From: Scenedesmus sp. ARA3
Taxonomy: Eukaryota; Chlorophyta; Chlorophyceae; Sphaeropleales; Scenedesmaceae
Assembly (NCBI GenBank): GCA_004335835.1
Contig: RWJK01000106.1
Coordinates: forward strand, 1-32,958
Direction of reading: 5' to 3'
DNA: 32,958 nucleotides
Within the stretch, counting starts at the first letter, position 1; each line of letters opens with the position of its first letter. The notes beneath the pieces were generated by a model. It was not told where the DNA came from, searched no databases, and saw only the letters and a list, made by a program, of their open reading frames with translations. Made by a program: the position numbers and the translations under genes. Shown piece after piece: positions 1-32,958 of this stretch.

Positions 1-1855
1 GGCTGGAAGACCAAGGAGAAGGGCGCAACTGGCGTTGCCCTGTGCCTGGCCCCGCCCGGCTTTGAGCTGGTTGGCCAAGGAGAGAATGACAACATCACTG
101 AATGCCAGATGGGCTGGTACAAAGCCGACTGGAACAGGAGCGCGTGCGTCAAGGTGGGTGTTTGCAGGTCGCGCCTGTGCCTGCTGAGCTGAGGGTTCTG
201 CAGTGCTGTTATGGCTGGCCCAGCTATCTTGGCAGTACACCTGTTGTGCCTGAGCAGAACTGCAGCAGCATCTGCTACAGGCAGCTGCTGTGCATGACAC
301 AGTTAAGCTGCTGTGCTTGCAGCCAAAGTGCAGCAATGCAGTCCTTGCTCATTCGTCAATGCAGTCCAGGTGTGCATGCAGGAAGCTGCTCTACGCACAT
401 GTGCTGTTGGAAGGTACAGCAGTGTGCAGCAGCCGAATGTACTGCTATACCACTGGCACATTTGTAAATCTCAAATCGCGGGCAGTGTTGTCATGAGCTC
501 ACCCGTATGCTTGCCTGCCCTGCACCACCACCTGCTGTTTTAGCTGCCTGCAGTGCGGTACTGGCCTCATCACTGCAGCAATCGGCGCCGTGTCCAAGGA
601 TGCCTGCCTGGTGCCCGCCGGTTACGGCCTGGTCTCCCTGTCCCCTGAGATGGTGGCCGGGCCCTGCCAGCAGAACACCTACGGCCATGAGGTGCCTCGT
701 GTTGCTGTCGCCAACGCCCGCTGCACCCCCTGCCCAACCAACATGTTCACCTCGGACTTCCTGGGAGGCAGGACCGAGCTCAACGAAGGCGAGCTGTACA
801 CCTCTGAGACTGATTGCCTGGTGAAACCCGGATGGGGCACCACCGCCACCCTGCCTCAGCAGTGCCCACTCAGCACATACAATGCGGGCAACAACCGCTT
901 ACCCTGCCAGCACTGCCCCGCTGGCATGACCACTGTAGATGTCGGCAAGGAGTTTGATTACAGCTGCGTGGTCCAGCCAGGCTGGAAGATGGGCGATGGC
1001 AGCACCCCCACGTCCTGCGACAAGGGCAGCTGATCTGCTGGTGGAACTGAGGACGGCAGGCGCCGCTTGCTGGTGGAATGGCTTGGATGGCAGACGCCAG
1101 GCGCCGACTGCACGCCCTGCGGCGACGGCTGGTCCACGCAACGGGATGAGGCTACCAGTGAAGCGGAGTGTGACGTCTGTGCACCCGGCTATGGCGGCGC
1201 AGGGGACCCGTCTACATGCACACAGTGTAGCTTCGACACCTACTCTTATGGAGGGGCGCATGTGGATGTGAACTGTACGGCCTGCGCGCCTGGCTCTGTC
1301 TCTGCCCTGGGATCCACCCACCCTCAGCAGTGCTTCCCTGAGCTAATTGATGCTGTCGGCGACGTGTTCCCGCTGGAGCATGAGAGCTTGTGGACCGCTG
1401 ACGGGGACGCGGCCCTGGCTGCGACTGCTGCTGCGTGCGGTGGCGTCTGCACAGGCAACCCCGCATGCGTCATGTACAGGTTTGAAATTACAGACACTGA
1501 GACGGGTGCTGGCGCCTGCAAAGTGCTGATTGAGGATGGGGTCCTGGTCTTTGATCGCAAGGCTGGCTTCAAGGTTGCCAATGGTGCAGACTACGCGGTG
1601 TGGCAACTCAAACGGAGGGTGGGCGTCCCTCTGGATCCGCAGCCCGATGCTGCGCTTAATGCTTTTGATGAGGCTGAGCGCGAGGCGGCCTGCGATGCAT
1701 CTGCAGAGTGCGAGGAGTATTTGTACGCGCCTAATGCATGGCAGGTGCCCCGCTGCGAGCTCACTCAGTCTGTCCTTGAGCAGAATGCTATCAGCATGTT
1801 CCACGTCACCGGTGTGAAGCTGCACTCTGATGTGGAGCCCCAAGTGCCTGTGTGA
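1..1855 (+). CDS. Cysteine-rich extracellular protein with PAN/apple-like C-terminus (3' part; in-frame TGA)
   Basis: This is the 3' part of a gene that begins before the window. Exon 1-153 ends at a GTGGGT donor. The intron is 154-553, with its acceptor in ctgcctgcag. The last exon is 554-1855, and the join is phase 0 (ACVK then CGTGLITAAIG). The product is rich in Cys with repeated CxxC.P.G motifs (CTPCPTN, CQHCPAG, CTPCGDGW, CDVCAPGYGG), resembling the ephrin-receptor-like/GCC2-GCC3 modules of algal surface proteins. From about 1330 on it changes to a region with Cys pairs (AACGGVC, CVMYRFE, CKVL, CEEYLY, CELTQ) that looks like a PAN/apple adhesion domain. It is probably secreted or on the cell surface. 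An in-frame TGA at 1031-1033 splits the last exon although both sides continue the same Cys-rich frame. Coding nature is well supported; the domain names are inference. Confidence 0.75.
1031..1033 (+). other. In-frame TGA interrupting the Cys-rich exon
   Basis: The frame reads ...SCDKGS-TGA-SAGGTEDG... and then continues open to 1855. By comparison with the repeat just upstream (CPLSTYNAGNN) the stop sits where Tyr would be expected. A degenerate duplication follows: gctggtggaa...ggcaggcgccg occurs at about 1038-1064 and again at about 1069-1106. The possibilities are a base-call or assembly error, a true nonsense mutation, or an unrecognised intron. A phase-0 intron 968-1093 is possible, but its GTGGTC donor is poor and it would remove sequence that looks coding. 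Confidence 0.6.
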
Positions 1856-3311
1856 AAACAGCAGCCCATAAGACGGATAGATGGAGCGTTTGCACTGCAC
1901 CAAGGATGGCGCCTGATGCCACGGTTGCAAGCATCGTGCTGGGCTGCCAGGTTGCGCGACGTGTGTGCAATACAACACACCGCATGCAGCAGTGTGATGG
2001 CATCTTGTGGAGTCGGCATCACACCAAGCGGGTGTGTCGTGCGGCAATATGGTTCATGATCTTCTAGTTTTGACATAGCACATGCTTTGCTGGGCAATTG
2101 CATGTGGTGAGCTTTCCCACCAACTTAGCAGGCTGCATATGCCCTGTATGTGTAGTATTGTGGTTTTGCGCAGTCCCCTACCCTTGTCCATGTCCGCTCC
2201 CCTTCATTGCTTACGCGTGTTTCTCATTGTTTCGGCTCATATGTCCGTGGACATCTGCCGCCATCATGTCTGCTGCATGCCTTGTTCAGGTGCGTCATGT
2301 CCGCTGCTACTGCTCTTGTTGTTAGTCCGCACTCAGAACCCTGCAGGAGAGAACCAGACTGCAGATCTGCAGTCTAGACCTATGCATGCACATCTGTCTC
2401 CTTCCTTTTTCCTTTCTGTCAGATGTTGAATCCCTCGGGTTGCTGGCATGCCTTAAAACCTCACAGCATTTTGAAACACTTGAGATTTACATGGATTGGT
2501 CTGGTGGAATGACGCGCGTGCTGTCATATGTTGTGTATGGACCTGCCAGCGTGCATTGGCAGGACATCTGTCTCCTTTCTGCTGCCTTCCTGTCAGACCT
2601 TGTCAGATCGTGTCTCCTATGTGACTCCTGTCTCTCCTTTCTGTCTGATTTCTGTCGTCTTTCTGTCTCTTTTTCGTCACATCTTGTGGGCGATCCGCAG
2701 CATGGTTCTCGTGTTTCAAAGTATGCATCTTCCTGTGTGCATGCAAATAACATTTGCGTTTCGTCAGATCCTGTTGGGGATGCGCAGCATGACCGCCCTC
2801 ATTCGCTTTCACGCGTACAGCGAGTGTGCATATCATTGCAGTGCTACTGTTGTCCTGCTGCTTGATAACTCAGCCTCCACAACTGTCTGCACGCCTGTCA
2901 CTGCTGAGCACTCTGAGCCACTCCTCACACCGTATGAGCAATGCTGCTTTCCTAATGGCTGTCATGCCTGCCTGCATGTTTGTTACAGCCCTGCACAGAG
3001 TACACACAAGTGATGCAACCTCCATGCGATATCATACCATTTCCATACAGCCAGTCGATGGGAAGCGGCACATCATGTTGGTTGCTTTTTTGAATGGTAT
3101 TTTTGAACACGGTTTCTTTAGTAGAGTTGCATGTGTGCACGTGAAGTCTTCAATGCCTCACATACAGCTAAGCTGCTCTTTAAATCTGCAGGCTTCCAGA
3201 TGCTGTGGACATTATGGTCGTAACTGTTGTTGCCTACGGCAGGTATTACATTGCCTTGCACCCCTTCCATACAATTGCTTAGTGGCAGTGCTACTAGTAG
3301 CGCTACTCGGT

Positions 3312-3316
3312 TGTAA
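3312..3316 (+). promoter_or_regulatory. Candidate TGTAA polyadenylation signal for the Cys-rich gene
   Basis: TGTAA is the usual chlorophyte poly(A) signal, and this is the first plus-strand copy I noticed after the stop at 1855. It would imply a 3'UTR of about 1.4 kb, long but not unusual for such algae. A pentamer alone is weak evidence. Confidence 0.25.
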
Positions 3317-4914
3317 TTCAGCATCACACCACTGGGTCTCATAAAGAATCTCGCTTCGTACACGCAGAGATATAGTCGAGATCCACATGCTTTTGCTGGT
3401 GTGCTCAGATTGTGCGCAGCGTGGGTGTACGTCTAGAAAGTCGAGTTTACGTATGGGCGCCCTAAGAAGAGCTTCGGGGATTTGCATGGTTTGGGCCTGC
3501 TGCGTTGCTTCGAGTGAAAAATAAAAAGTATGCTTGCATCTGAGAGCAGCAGCAGGGTTGGCCATGCACTGTGGGCTTGTGTGTGTTTCTGTAGTGGCAT
3601 TGCATTGCTGGTGTGCACTCGTGATGTTCGCCCTGCCTGTCTTTGCTACTTGCAAATAACGCGTTTTGTGCATCTCGATAATTGGGGTGTGCCACAGTCA
3701 TGCAGCGCGCTGCAGCAGCAGCCCAGCTTGCCCACCTGCTGCCTGCCACCAGCTCCTGGCCCCTTGCTGTGCTGATGTGTGCTGTTGGCAGCCTTACTCC
3801 AAGTACCGTTTTCGTTGCTGTTCTGTGCGGAAGTTACATGTGCTGAAAAGCAGTACTTCTGGGGGGTCAACAGCAGCAGCAGCACGCAGCACAGCAGTAG
3901 TGCATGCATTCAGCCTCTTCAGCCCTGCATTGTGTGCCTCTGGTAACCGTCCTTACAAGTACGAGTTTGCGATTGATTCTGTTGCATCTCAGATACTTGG
4001 CAGGCAAAAGTCCCTTTGAGAAAGATTATGAGAGCCAGTGCACCATACTTTCAACATTGTACAGTGTCACTGGTATGTTCACAGGTCTCCTGCAGACCTG
4101 CATGCAGGCCGAGTGCCACGTTTGCAGCATCAGCTCCTCACACATGCACTGTAGCCAGCCAGCCACCTTCAGCATGTGAGCTGTGAGCTGTGCATCGCAC
4201 AAGTTGACACCCTTACGAGTGTGCGTGGCGATTGGCGCAGCCAACATGCGGATCAAGCAATCGTCTTTGCATACACGTCTATGTGCACATGCGGCGTTGC
4301 TGCTGCTATTGTGTCAGCAGCTATAGCAAGTTTGTTTAGCACTGTTGTATACACGCCAACCGCTTGAGCCTGCAGCCTGTCGGTACACAGCCAAAGCTAT
4401 CACAGCAGCCTGTGCCTGTTTTTGGGTTGAAATGTCCTACACTGATGTGGCTTGCGATGGTCTCACAGATGCTGCAGCAGGTGCAGATGGCGCTTGGTTG
4501 CATCCTTGCACACTGTATCATCTGTAGCATCCGAGCCACTGGCCCAAAAAGTTTTTATGGTGCAGCTGCCACAGATGTGCCATATGCTGCCACTGCGACG
4601 GGGCCACTAGCAGTGCTGTCTTAAGAAATTGCACTATGTTGGCACCTGTTTGCAAGCAATTGCTGGGATGCAAGCACCACTGAACTCGCCCCTGCACGCA
4701 GCACTAGACAGCAGCACTGCCGGCGCAGCACCGCTGCGTGATGCTAGTGTACAATTTGAAATTATAGCATTGAATAGGCACCTGCAGGCCTTTCGCTGTT
4801 TGTTGGCGCCTGGCTGTGAGTTACATTAGCCATTGTGACGACTGCTTCAACATCAGATGGGGTGCAACTCCTACAAGCCATCATGCCATGTACTGCTTCA
4901 GATGTTAAGAGCTG

Positions 4915-4919
4915 TTACA
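4915..4919 (-). promoter_or_regulatory. Candidate TGTAA polyadenylation signal for the LRR cyclase gene
   Basis: Reading the minus strand after the stop at 6353, this is the first TGTAA I found, about 1.4 kb downstream. It lies just beyond the 25-bp tandem repeat, so the repeat would fall in the 3'UTR if the site is used. The support is only the pentamer. Confidence 0.2.
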
Positions 4920-4980
4920 CATCCAGGAATAGAGGCCGCCTTGCCTTGTGGTGCAATACCAGTCACAATGCAATCAGCAA

Positions 4981-5183
4981 GGACCAAGATAATCTTGATC
5001 ATCAATGACCAAGATAATTCTGATCATCCATGGCCAAGATCATCTTGATCATCAATGGCCAAGATCACCTTGATCATCAATGACCAAGGTCATCTTGATC
5101 ATCAATGACCAAGGTCATCTTGATCATCAATGACCAAGATCATCTTGATCATCAATGACCAAGATCATCTTGATCATCAATGA
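4981..5183. repeat. 25-bp GATC-rich tandem repeat, about 8 copies
   Basis: The unit is cttgatcatcaatgaccaag plus a variable 5-nt end (gtcat, atcat, atcac or ataat). Seven full units start at 4994, 5019, 5044, 5069, 5094, 5119 and 5144, with partial units at both ends. Most units contain the palindrome TGATCA and the near-palindrome AAGATCATCTT. Copies differ at a few positions, and the outer units are the most diverged. Confidence 0.95.
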
Positions 5184-6352
5184 TTGCGGCGAGCCGCGGT
5201 AACGACAAGCAGCCGCAGTCAAGATGATGGAAGAGTGCCATAAGCAAGGCATCAATCCAGCAACAGACAACGGCTCTTTTCAGAGCAGTTTGAGCAGCAG
5301 TCCTAAGAGTGCTGCACACGCCAAACTCGCCCTGTCATCCAGACTTGTTCAATCGCTGATGGAGGCCCAGCAGCAACATTAACCAACTGCATTTAGATGG
5401 CAGCAAAGTCAAGTGCTGCAGGCTTAACAAGCAACCACAACGAGATCACGCCAGCAGGGCACAGCACCGCAGGCACTGCGCAGTGCGTTGCAGCGTGTGC
5501 TGTGCACAGCACTAGCCTGTCATATAGGAGGTTCAGCAGCAGGTTTCAACACGAGGTGGATGGCCCCATGCTCTCCAGTCAACACAGCTGCAGCCACCAA
5601 TGGGGCCCGCATTTAGACATTACTTGAACCGTGAACCCTGAATGACGCATGCCAAGTAAACGCAGCTCACAGGCACTGGCGAACATACTGCTGCTGCTGC
5701 TGCTGCTTCACACAACCAGTTTGTCGGTTGTGTGGCATGCAGATGCAGCGCATCCTGGAGACAGGCAACACACACCAGCAGGACTTCACCTTGCGTCATG
5801 TACGCTGCTCATTGAGTCACCACAAACGGCAACACAGGATTTCCTTCAGTTCACCACATGCAGCATGAGCTGCGTTTGCTGTACTTGCTTTCTGTCGACA
5901 CGAGTTACTGCAACATAAAAGAAAAACAAGCGCACTCTGTTTGGTACACACAGCAGCAAGATGCTGCATCACAGCACCTGATCCATTGTGGATGAGAAAC
6001 AAATGTATAAGGCACTGAACCCAAGCAGTCTGGCACGAGCGACCGTTCAGACAAGTAGTGGTTGCCAACAGAACTTGCACCTGAGCTTCTTCTCAGACCA
6101 ACACACACAATGATGCAGTGATCAACACAACAGCTGTGGCAACTTGCAAAGTGCAGTGCACTTATCCTCTGCGCTCTACTCCGCCACTATTACTGCAGCA
6201 TATCTGCACCAATACAGAACACAAAACACGGACAACTCTTCCATATTCACAAGACAGAACCCCGACAATGCAGTGCATCGCAGCACAGTGTACGCCAACC
6301 TTCAACAAGCACATCAAGCAACACCCACAGTGCTGCTGCTACATCATGGGTG
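5184..6352. other. Probable 3'UTR/downstream region of the LRR cyclase gene
   Basis: No coding region can be supported here. A short (CTG)n tract lies at about 5689-5706. The region is probably transcribed as 3'UTR of the minus-strand cyclase. Confidence 0.4.
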
Positions 6353-20081
<13,729 letters not shown>

Positions 20082-21160
20082 TGCTGCATGCAAGCCCTAG
20101 CTCCAGCGGGGCCTGCTTTCGCTAGACAGTTTGCATTTGATCGGCCGAACCCGCTGAGACGCAGGCTCAGTATGCACGAACAGGTTTGATATATGAGTTC
20201 CTTTTCAAAACAGTGACAACGATTCACAAAGCACACAGCATCAATTGTCCTACGGTTGCATCCGCGACCAGCACTTCAGAGCAACGACACAGCGCTATCA
20301 CGAGATAACTGTGATAATAAGTACAAACAGGTTCTGCAGCGGCTGTCAAGGGTTCGGTGCAAAGCCAGTGCTTTCTGGGTCATCACACCAGGCTCACACT
20401 GTTGTTTGGTCATAACAGTCTCCACTGAGTTTGCACCAGCATACCGCCACAAGGCACGCAGCGAAACACATTAAAGCGTTGTCAAAGTTGATAATTTGGA
20501 AACTCAAGTCACAAGCAGTGAGGTGCACAGTTTGGACGTTACAAACAGGATGTTGTGTATGCGTCACCCGCAGGACCTGATGACGCCAACTGCAAGCCAT
20601 CATGACAAGCTTCCAGCAGGCAAGGGAGGTATGCAACCTCCTGAGCCCAGTGCATCTGGAGGTAAAATCACCATGTCTTGGTGGCAATTATTTGTGCATT
20701 TCCACTCACGACATCATGCAAAGTGCAAGTGACATTGAGCCACAACTGCAGCTGCCAGCTGGCACATAAATGCTGTACACGATGATGCTGGCCATAATCC
20801 CAACCGCAACCCCATTTTCAACATATACATATCAGCAGCAGTACAAGGATGCAGCTGACCCACATCATGGTGGAGTATCGGCTGTGTAAGGTGTAAGGAA
20901 ACCATGGAATCACACTTCACGCATTTTGTGCATATGAAACGTAGCAAAGGGGTCACCGCTGCCTGAGCAAAGCAGCCAGGGCATGCAGGCCGCCTTTAAT
21001 AGAAGCTGTTGCTGCAGAACAGAAATTGCCCTGCCAGAAATGATGACAGGCGTCACAGGCAGCCCATGCGGCTCAGCCAAGCTTCTTTTGTGTCACCAGC
21101 GGCTTCTTTTGGTGGCTTTGTATTGCTGCTTGTAGACGATGTGCTGATATCTCCTTCGCC
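20082..21160. other. Intergenic region: 5' side of the LRR cyclase, 3' side of the secreted-protein gene
   Basis: Base composition is closer to AT here than in the genes, and no open frame looks coding. It must contain the LRR-cyclase promoter and 5'UTR (near 20082-20500), but I cannot point to a core element. Confidence 0.4.
20539..20543 (-). promoter_or_regulatory. Candidate TGTAA polyadenylation signal for the 171-aa secreted protein gene
   Basis: This is the first minus-strand TGTAA I found after the stop at 21161; it implies a 3'UTR of about 620 nt. The pentamer is the only evidence. Confidence 0.3.
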
Positions 21161-22828
21161 TTAGCACTTGGCGACGGTGAACGTTGCCCTGGTGATCTGC
21201 AGGCACCAAGCACGCACAGTCAGGCGTATCAGCAGCTACGTGGGCTGGGCTGTTCAAAATATGAATCCTGACAAGCGCTTCTCATTTGCATCTGTGCGTT
21301 GGCAGCATGCAAGAGGCCGTGCTGCCAGGCAGGAACAGCATGCCCAGTCACAGCAAGCCCAGTAACGTGAAGCTGGCTAGCCAGAATATCAATTTCCAAA
21401 TCTGCACAGGACAGCTCATAGCTGCTGCGCTACGCCGCAGCCTCTTGTTCTGCTGTATTTACTCAAATAGGATAGTTACATGTGGGTCCTGGCACCATCT
21501 TAGACGGGCACGATGGGCTTACTCATCGAGCTGGCGGTCAACCACAATGTTTGTGACTTGTATGCAAAGGTCAATGGACCCAATGACAAGTATCCTGTAC
21601 TGAGAGAGGATAGTTACATGTGGGTCCTGGCACCATCGCCAAAACGTTGTGGCACATATGCTCCGCAGGTATGAGCCACAACAGCTTGAACACAAGGTCG
21701 GAGACCAATGGCATTCGCTCACCTGGAAGTGTGCGCAGCCGCCGCTTGCTGAGGCCACCCACACCGTCCACGGCCCAGCTGCAGCAGGCGCTGTCACGAC
21801 GCTGTTGAAGCTTGTAGACGCGCTGAACCCCGTAGGCTTGGCAAACACCATGGTGTTGGTGCACTTGGTGTTGAGGGCGTTGTTGGTGGCGATGCGGGCT
21901 GAGGCAGCACCCACAGAGCCTGCAGTGAGGTAGGCCAAGCGGGCCTCAGGGAATTTGACCTGCACTGAGTATGTCTTGCCTGCACAGATGGCTGCCAGGG
22001 GCTTGGAGGCGGCAGTGACGGCACCTGCAGCGAAGAGGCTGATGGTGCTCTTCCTGCAAGCAGCGGCGGGGTGCGGCGGAGTGCAAGGGGTTGAAGCGGT
22101 GTGAGGGTGCAGCAGTGACGGCGCCTGCAGCAAAGAGGCTGATGGTGCTCTTCCTGCAAGCAGCGGCGGGGTGCGGCGGGGTGAAAGGGGTTCAAGCGGT
22201 GTGAGGGTGCAGCAGTGACGGCACCTGCAGCGAAGAGGCTGATGGTGCTCTTCCTGCAAGCAGCGGCGGGGTGCGGCGCAGTGCAGGAGTGTGGTTAACC
22301 CTTTGCCTGCCACCCACTGAGATTAACCTGAGGGGGCCAAAGCACTCATAGTGCACCTTCTCTGCCCCCCAGATCGGGGTGTGGGGGTGCAGGCGGTTGC
22401 ATGAGGCGCATCGAAACCAGCAGGAGGCTACAGGTGAGGCGTATGTGGCTGCTGCTGCTGGCAGCAGCCCTGTGTCGTGAGCTGCTACAGCAAAGTTCCA
22501 GCTCACTGAGGCAATGAGAGTGGTGCGGCTGCTTGTCACGAGCTTTAGTGTCGTATTGTGTGACGTTTGCGCTACCGTACGCTGCTGCAAGCGGCTGCTG
22601 CTGCCAGGCGCTCTGGAGTGGAGATAACAAGCAGCCTACAAGTTGTGCATAGTGCTGCTGCTCAGCAGTGCCAGCTCACTTGTCGTCCTGAGGCGCCTTG
22701 TGGCATGCAATGCCTGCTGTGGGCAGCGCCTGGCAGTTGGGTGCCCTGCCGGGCCAGAAGCTTGGGTACGCCATGGCACTTGCAGCACAAGCCACCAGCA
22801 GCAGCAGGGTCAGGGCTGATTTGGCCAT
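21161..22828 (-). CDS. Small secreted protein, possible Reeler-like fold (3 exons, 171 aa)
   Basis: Exons are 22828-22680, 22053-21723 and 21196-21161. Joins are in phase (AA|G, then phase 0), total 516 nt with stop TAA at 21161-21163. The start ATG gives a clear signal peptide (MAKSALTLLLLVACAASAMA), followed by YPSFWPGRAPNC. Mature sequence: YSVQVKFPEARLAYLTAGSV, a conserved-looking Cys in NTKCTNTMVF, then TAPAAAGPWTVWVASASGGC and the ending FQITRATFTVAKC. The alternating beta pattern, the F-P-x-R-x-A-Y-L-T segment and the late TAP...V..ASA segment resemble Reeler-type extracellular domains, but this is a by-eye guess. The last exon has only 12 codons including the stop; it is chosen because phase, acceptor (gcctgcag) and the hydrophobic TFTV ending all fit. 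The gene sits between two receptor cyclases on the same strand. Confidence 0.7.
21469..21637. repeat. 31-bp perfect direct repeat in intron 2 of the secreted-protein gene
   Basis: aggatagttacatgtgggtc plus ctggcaccatc occurs at 21469-21499 and at 21607-21637, 138 bp apart. The minus-strand reading contains CATGTAAC, so each copy carries a TGTAA pentamer in transcript sense. Confidence 0.95.
22006..22278 (-). repeat. 100-bp tandem repeat holding the exon 2 acceptor of the secreted-protein gene
   Basis: Three near-identical units have period exactly 100 bp. Each contains GCTTGCAG|GAAGAGCACCATC plus the sequence for KSTISLFAAGAVTA. Exon starts would be 22053 (true, continues into full exon 2), 22153 and 22253. 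The two upstream copies are inside intron 1. Confidence 0.95.
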
Positions 22829-24351
22829 CTTTGCACTGTCACCTGCGGCAGTGAGTGGCGGTGACAGCAGCAAGGGCAGCAGCAGCAGCAGCAGCAGCAC
22901 AGCCAGTACATAGGTTTGGTCACAGACGTAGTGAGTCAAACTATACATGTAACAATGAGATGCAAAGGCGAGCTGGCAGTAGCCTAGGCAAATCGCAAAG
23001 CCTAGCTGCAGCAGCACAACGGCAGTCCGGAGCAACAAGCACCTGAAGCCGAGATGTAAGCCACAATAGTTGCACCAATGCAGCACTCGAACGCTGATAA
23101 GGTGATAACCCTGCTACGATGCTGCCCCTGATACCAGGACATGCATTCGTTCCAGGCGCACCTTCAAACACCTGCTTGTAGCTGCTCGGCTTTATGGAAT
23201 GCCAATGAAGACCGCAACGTGCTGCGTCAGAGCCCTTGGAAAGTTCTAGTGCGGGCGATCAGGTCCTGTACGGAAGATGCGCCCCAAAAGGTCAGTGACA
23301 GGGGTTGTTAACGCGGTGAGTGACACCAGGGAATCGTTTTGATTTGACTATGGATAAACAAGTAATGTATCGCGCCTGTTGTGATGAAGTTTTTGAATGG
23401 TTGTAAACAGGCAAGCAGAACGATGCAGACTAGGGGTGTGACTTGAAATCACTGGCCAGCAGCAATAATCACTTGATGCACGTGCATACACCGCCGATCA
23501 TCTGAATAGTGACATCAAAGCCATTCAGGCAGCTCGCATTCTGCTCAGGTTCTGCCTGTGCCTGCGACACAGTGGCTGCAGGCAGTAGCTGCCAAGTTGA
23601 ATCACCATCATGCCATGAGGTGTCAACACCTCAAAACAGTATCAACATGCATGGGGTGCAAGCTAACATCCCATCAAGCCGTTTGCGGGCAATCAAATCC
23701 CTCTGGCCGAAGAAGAGGGGGAGAACCTGCATCAACCGTCCCAAAAGGTGGATTTGCCCACAGCTGCTTGCACTCTAGTGTCCCGCTGCCATCATGGCAG
23801 CACGCATGTGATATGGCAGCATGCATGCTGCAGCTTGTGGTGCACAGGGCAGTGCATGGCAGCAGCCTCCAATGATATAGCTTCAACGTGGACTGCTGTT
23901 TAGTGACGAACACGTGTACGTATAATGCACGATATGCAAAAGGAGCAGTTCGCAGGTGCAGCCGGTGCTGAGCCTCCTGCAGCATGCTGCATACCGTATG
24001 CTGTTGTGACAATATATTTAACTAAAGCACTTGCGCGAGTTTATGGTGTTTGCCTGCCAGGCACAGCTCTGACGTAGACATGCATATCGCGGCGTGAACA
24101 GCTTGCAACCTGACTGCAGACTGCGGTGCGCACAGCAGTGCACGGCAGCCGCCGCCAAGAATCGACATACTAGTAAAATGCTGCCCAGGCGACAAGTACA
24201 CCGAGTAAAAACAGTGCAATACCCAGCAGCTATCAGCGCAAACCGTTGCGCAACACAGCAGCACTGCATTGATTCCAACACTCCACACATCCACACGACC
24301 ACGCAAGCTGTAAAACAGACCATTGCGGCTCATCCACAGCAACCATGCATG
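22829..24351. other. Intergenic region: 5' side of the secreted-protein gene, 3' side of the second cyclase
   Basis: A short (CAG)n run lies at about 22876-22899. Otherwise I see no gene, RNA or repeat. I found no minus-strand TGTAA here for the second cyclase, so its poly(A) site is unplaced. Confidence 0.4.

Positions 24352-32958
<8,607 letters not shown>

Larger units (their letters stand above)
1856..4980. other. 3'UTR and intergenic region without a supported gene
   Basis: After the TGA of the Cys-rich gene no reading frame shows domain-like composition or plausible exon joins; open frames up to about 170 codons here read as random, Cys/His/Ser-rich translations. About 2560-2700 is pyrimidine-rich with degenerate copies of a tctgtctcctttctg-type motif. 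The rest has no clear structure. Confidence 0.5.

Noticed and set aside
968..1093. Phase-0 intron that would remove the in-frame TGA
   Set aside because: The donor GTGGTC is poor and the removed stretch encodes good Cys-rich repeat sequence; kept only as an alternative.
2386..3344. Several 150-170 codon open frames in the region after the Cys-rich gene
   Set aside because: Composition looks random, frames overlap each other, and there are no domains or credible splice joins.
20082..20093. Upstream start of the LRR cyclase four codons earlier
   Set aside because: The codon there is TTG; the first ATG in frame is at 20081, directly before the hydrophobic leader.
21469..21637. Terminal repeats of a small transposon
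   Set aside because: The 31-bp copies are direct, not inverted, with no visible target-site duplication and no coding potential between them.

Overview
The window looks like nuclear DNA of a green alga, probably a chlorophycean such as a Scenedesmus/Tetradesmus-like sphaeroplealean. The evidence is many short GT-AG introns, pervasive CAG/CTG triplet tracts, Ala/Gln-rich low-complexity protein segments, plant-type leucine-rich repeats, and class III nucleotide cyclases of the large multi-exon receptor type common in chlorophytes. The species is an inference. No rRNA, tRNA, CRISPR array or bacterial-type operon was seen.

Layout. (1) 1-1855, plus strand: the 3' part of a cysteine-rich secreted or cell-surface protein with a C-terminal PAN/apple-like region; its frame is interrupted by one in-frame TGA. 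(2) 1856-6352: a convergent intergenic/3'UTR region with no supported gene and a 25-bp GATC-rich tandem repeat at 4981-5183. (3) 20081-6353, minus strand: a complete 20-exon gene whose exons join in phase into a 2029-residue protein, with a signal peptide, LRR ectodomain, one transmembrane helix, two cyclase domains and a low-complexity tail. (4) 22828-21161, minus strand: a 3-exon gene for a 171-residue secreted protein with a possible Reeler-like fold. (5) 32958-24352, minus strand: the 3' part of a second receptor-type cyclase, paralogous to the first. Ten exons join in phase into 1161 codons, and the 5' end lies beyond the window.

How the genes work. Both cyclases appear to be single-chain pseudo-heterodimers. 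Domain 1 keeps the two metal-binding aspartates but lacks the Asn-x3-Arg pair. Domain 2 lacks the first aspartate but keeps the Asp (adenine-type) and Asn-x3-Arg residues. This is the C1/C2 division of labour known from animal transmembrane adenylyl cyclases, here placed behind one transmembrane helix and, in the complete gene, an LRR receptor ectodomain.

Most striking signal. In all three minus-strand genes, many exon-intron junctions have been tandemly duplicated. A splice site plus about 25-130 nt of adjoining exon is repeated 2 to 6 times inside the neighbouring intron, diverged, often separated by CAG/CTG tracts, and still carrying AG or GT dinucleotides. At least one such duplication (exons 4 and 5 of the LRR cyclase) looks like a new exon and intron made in this way. 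The functional copies were identified by phase continuity and domain alignment only; no transcript data were available.
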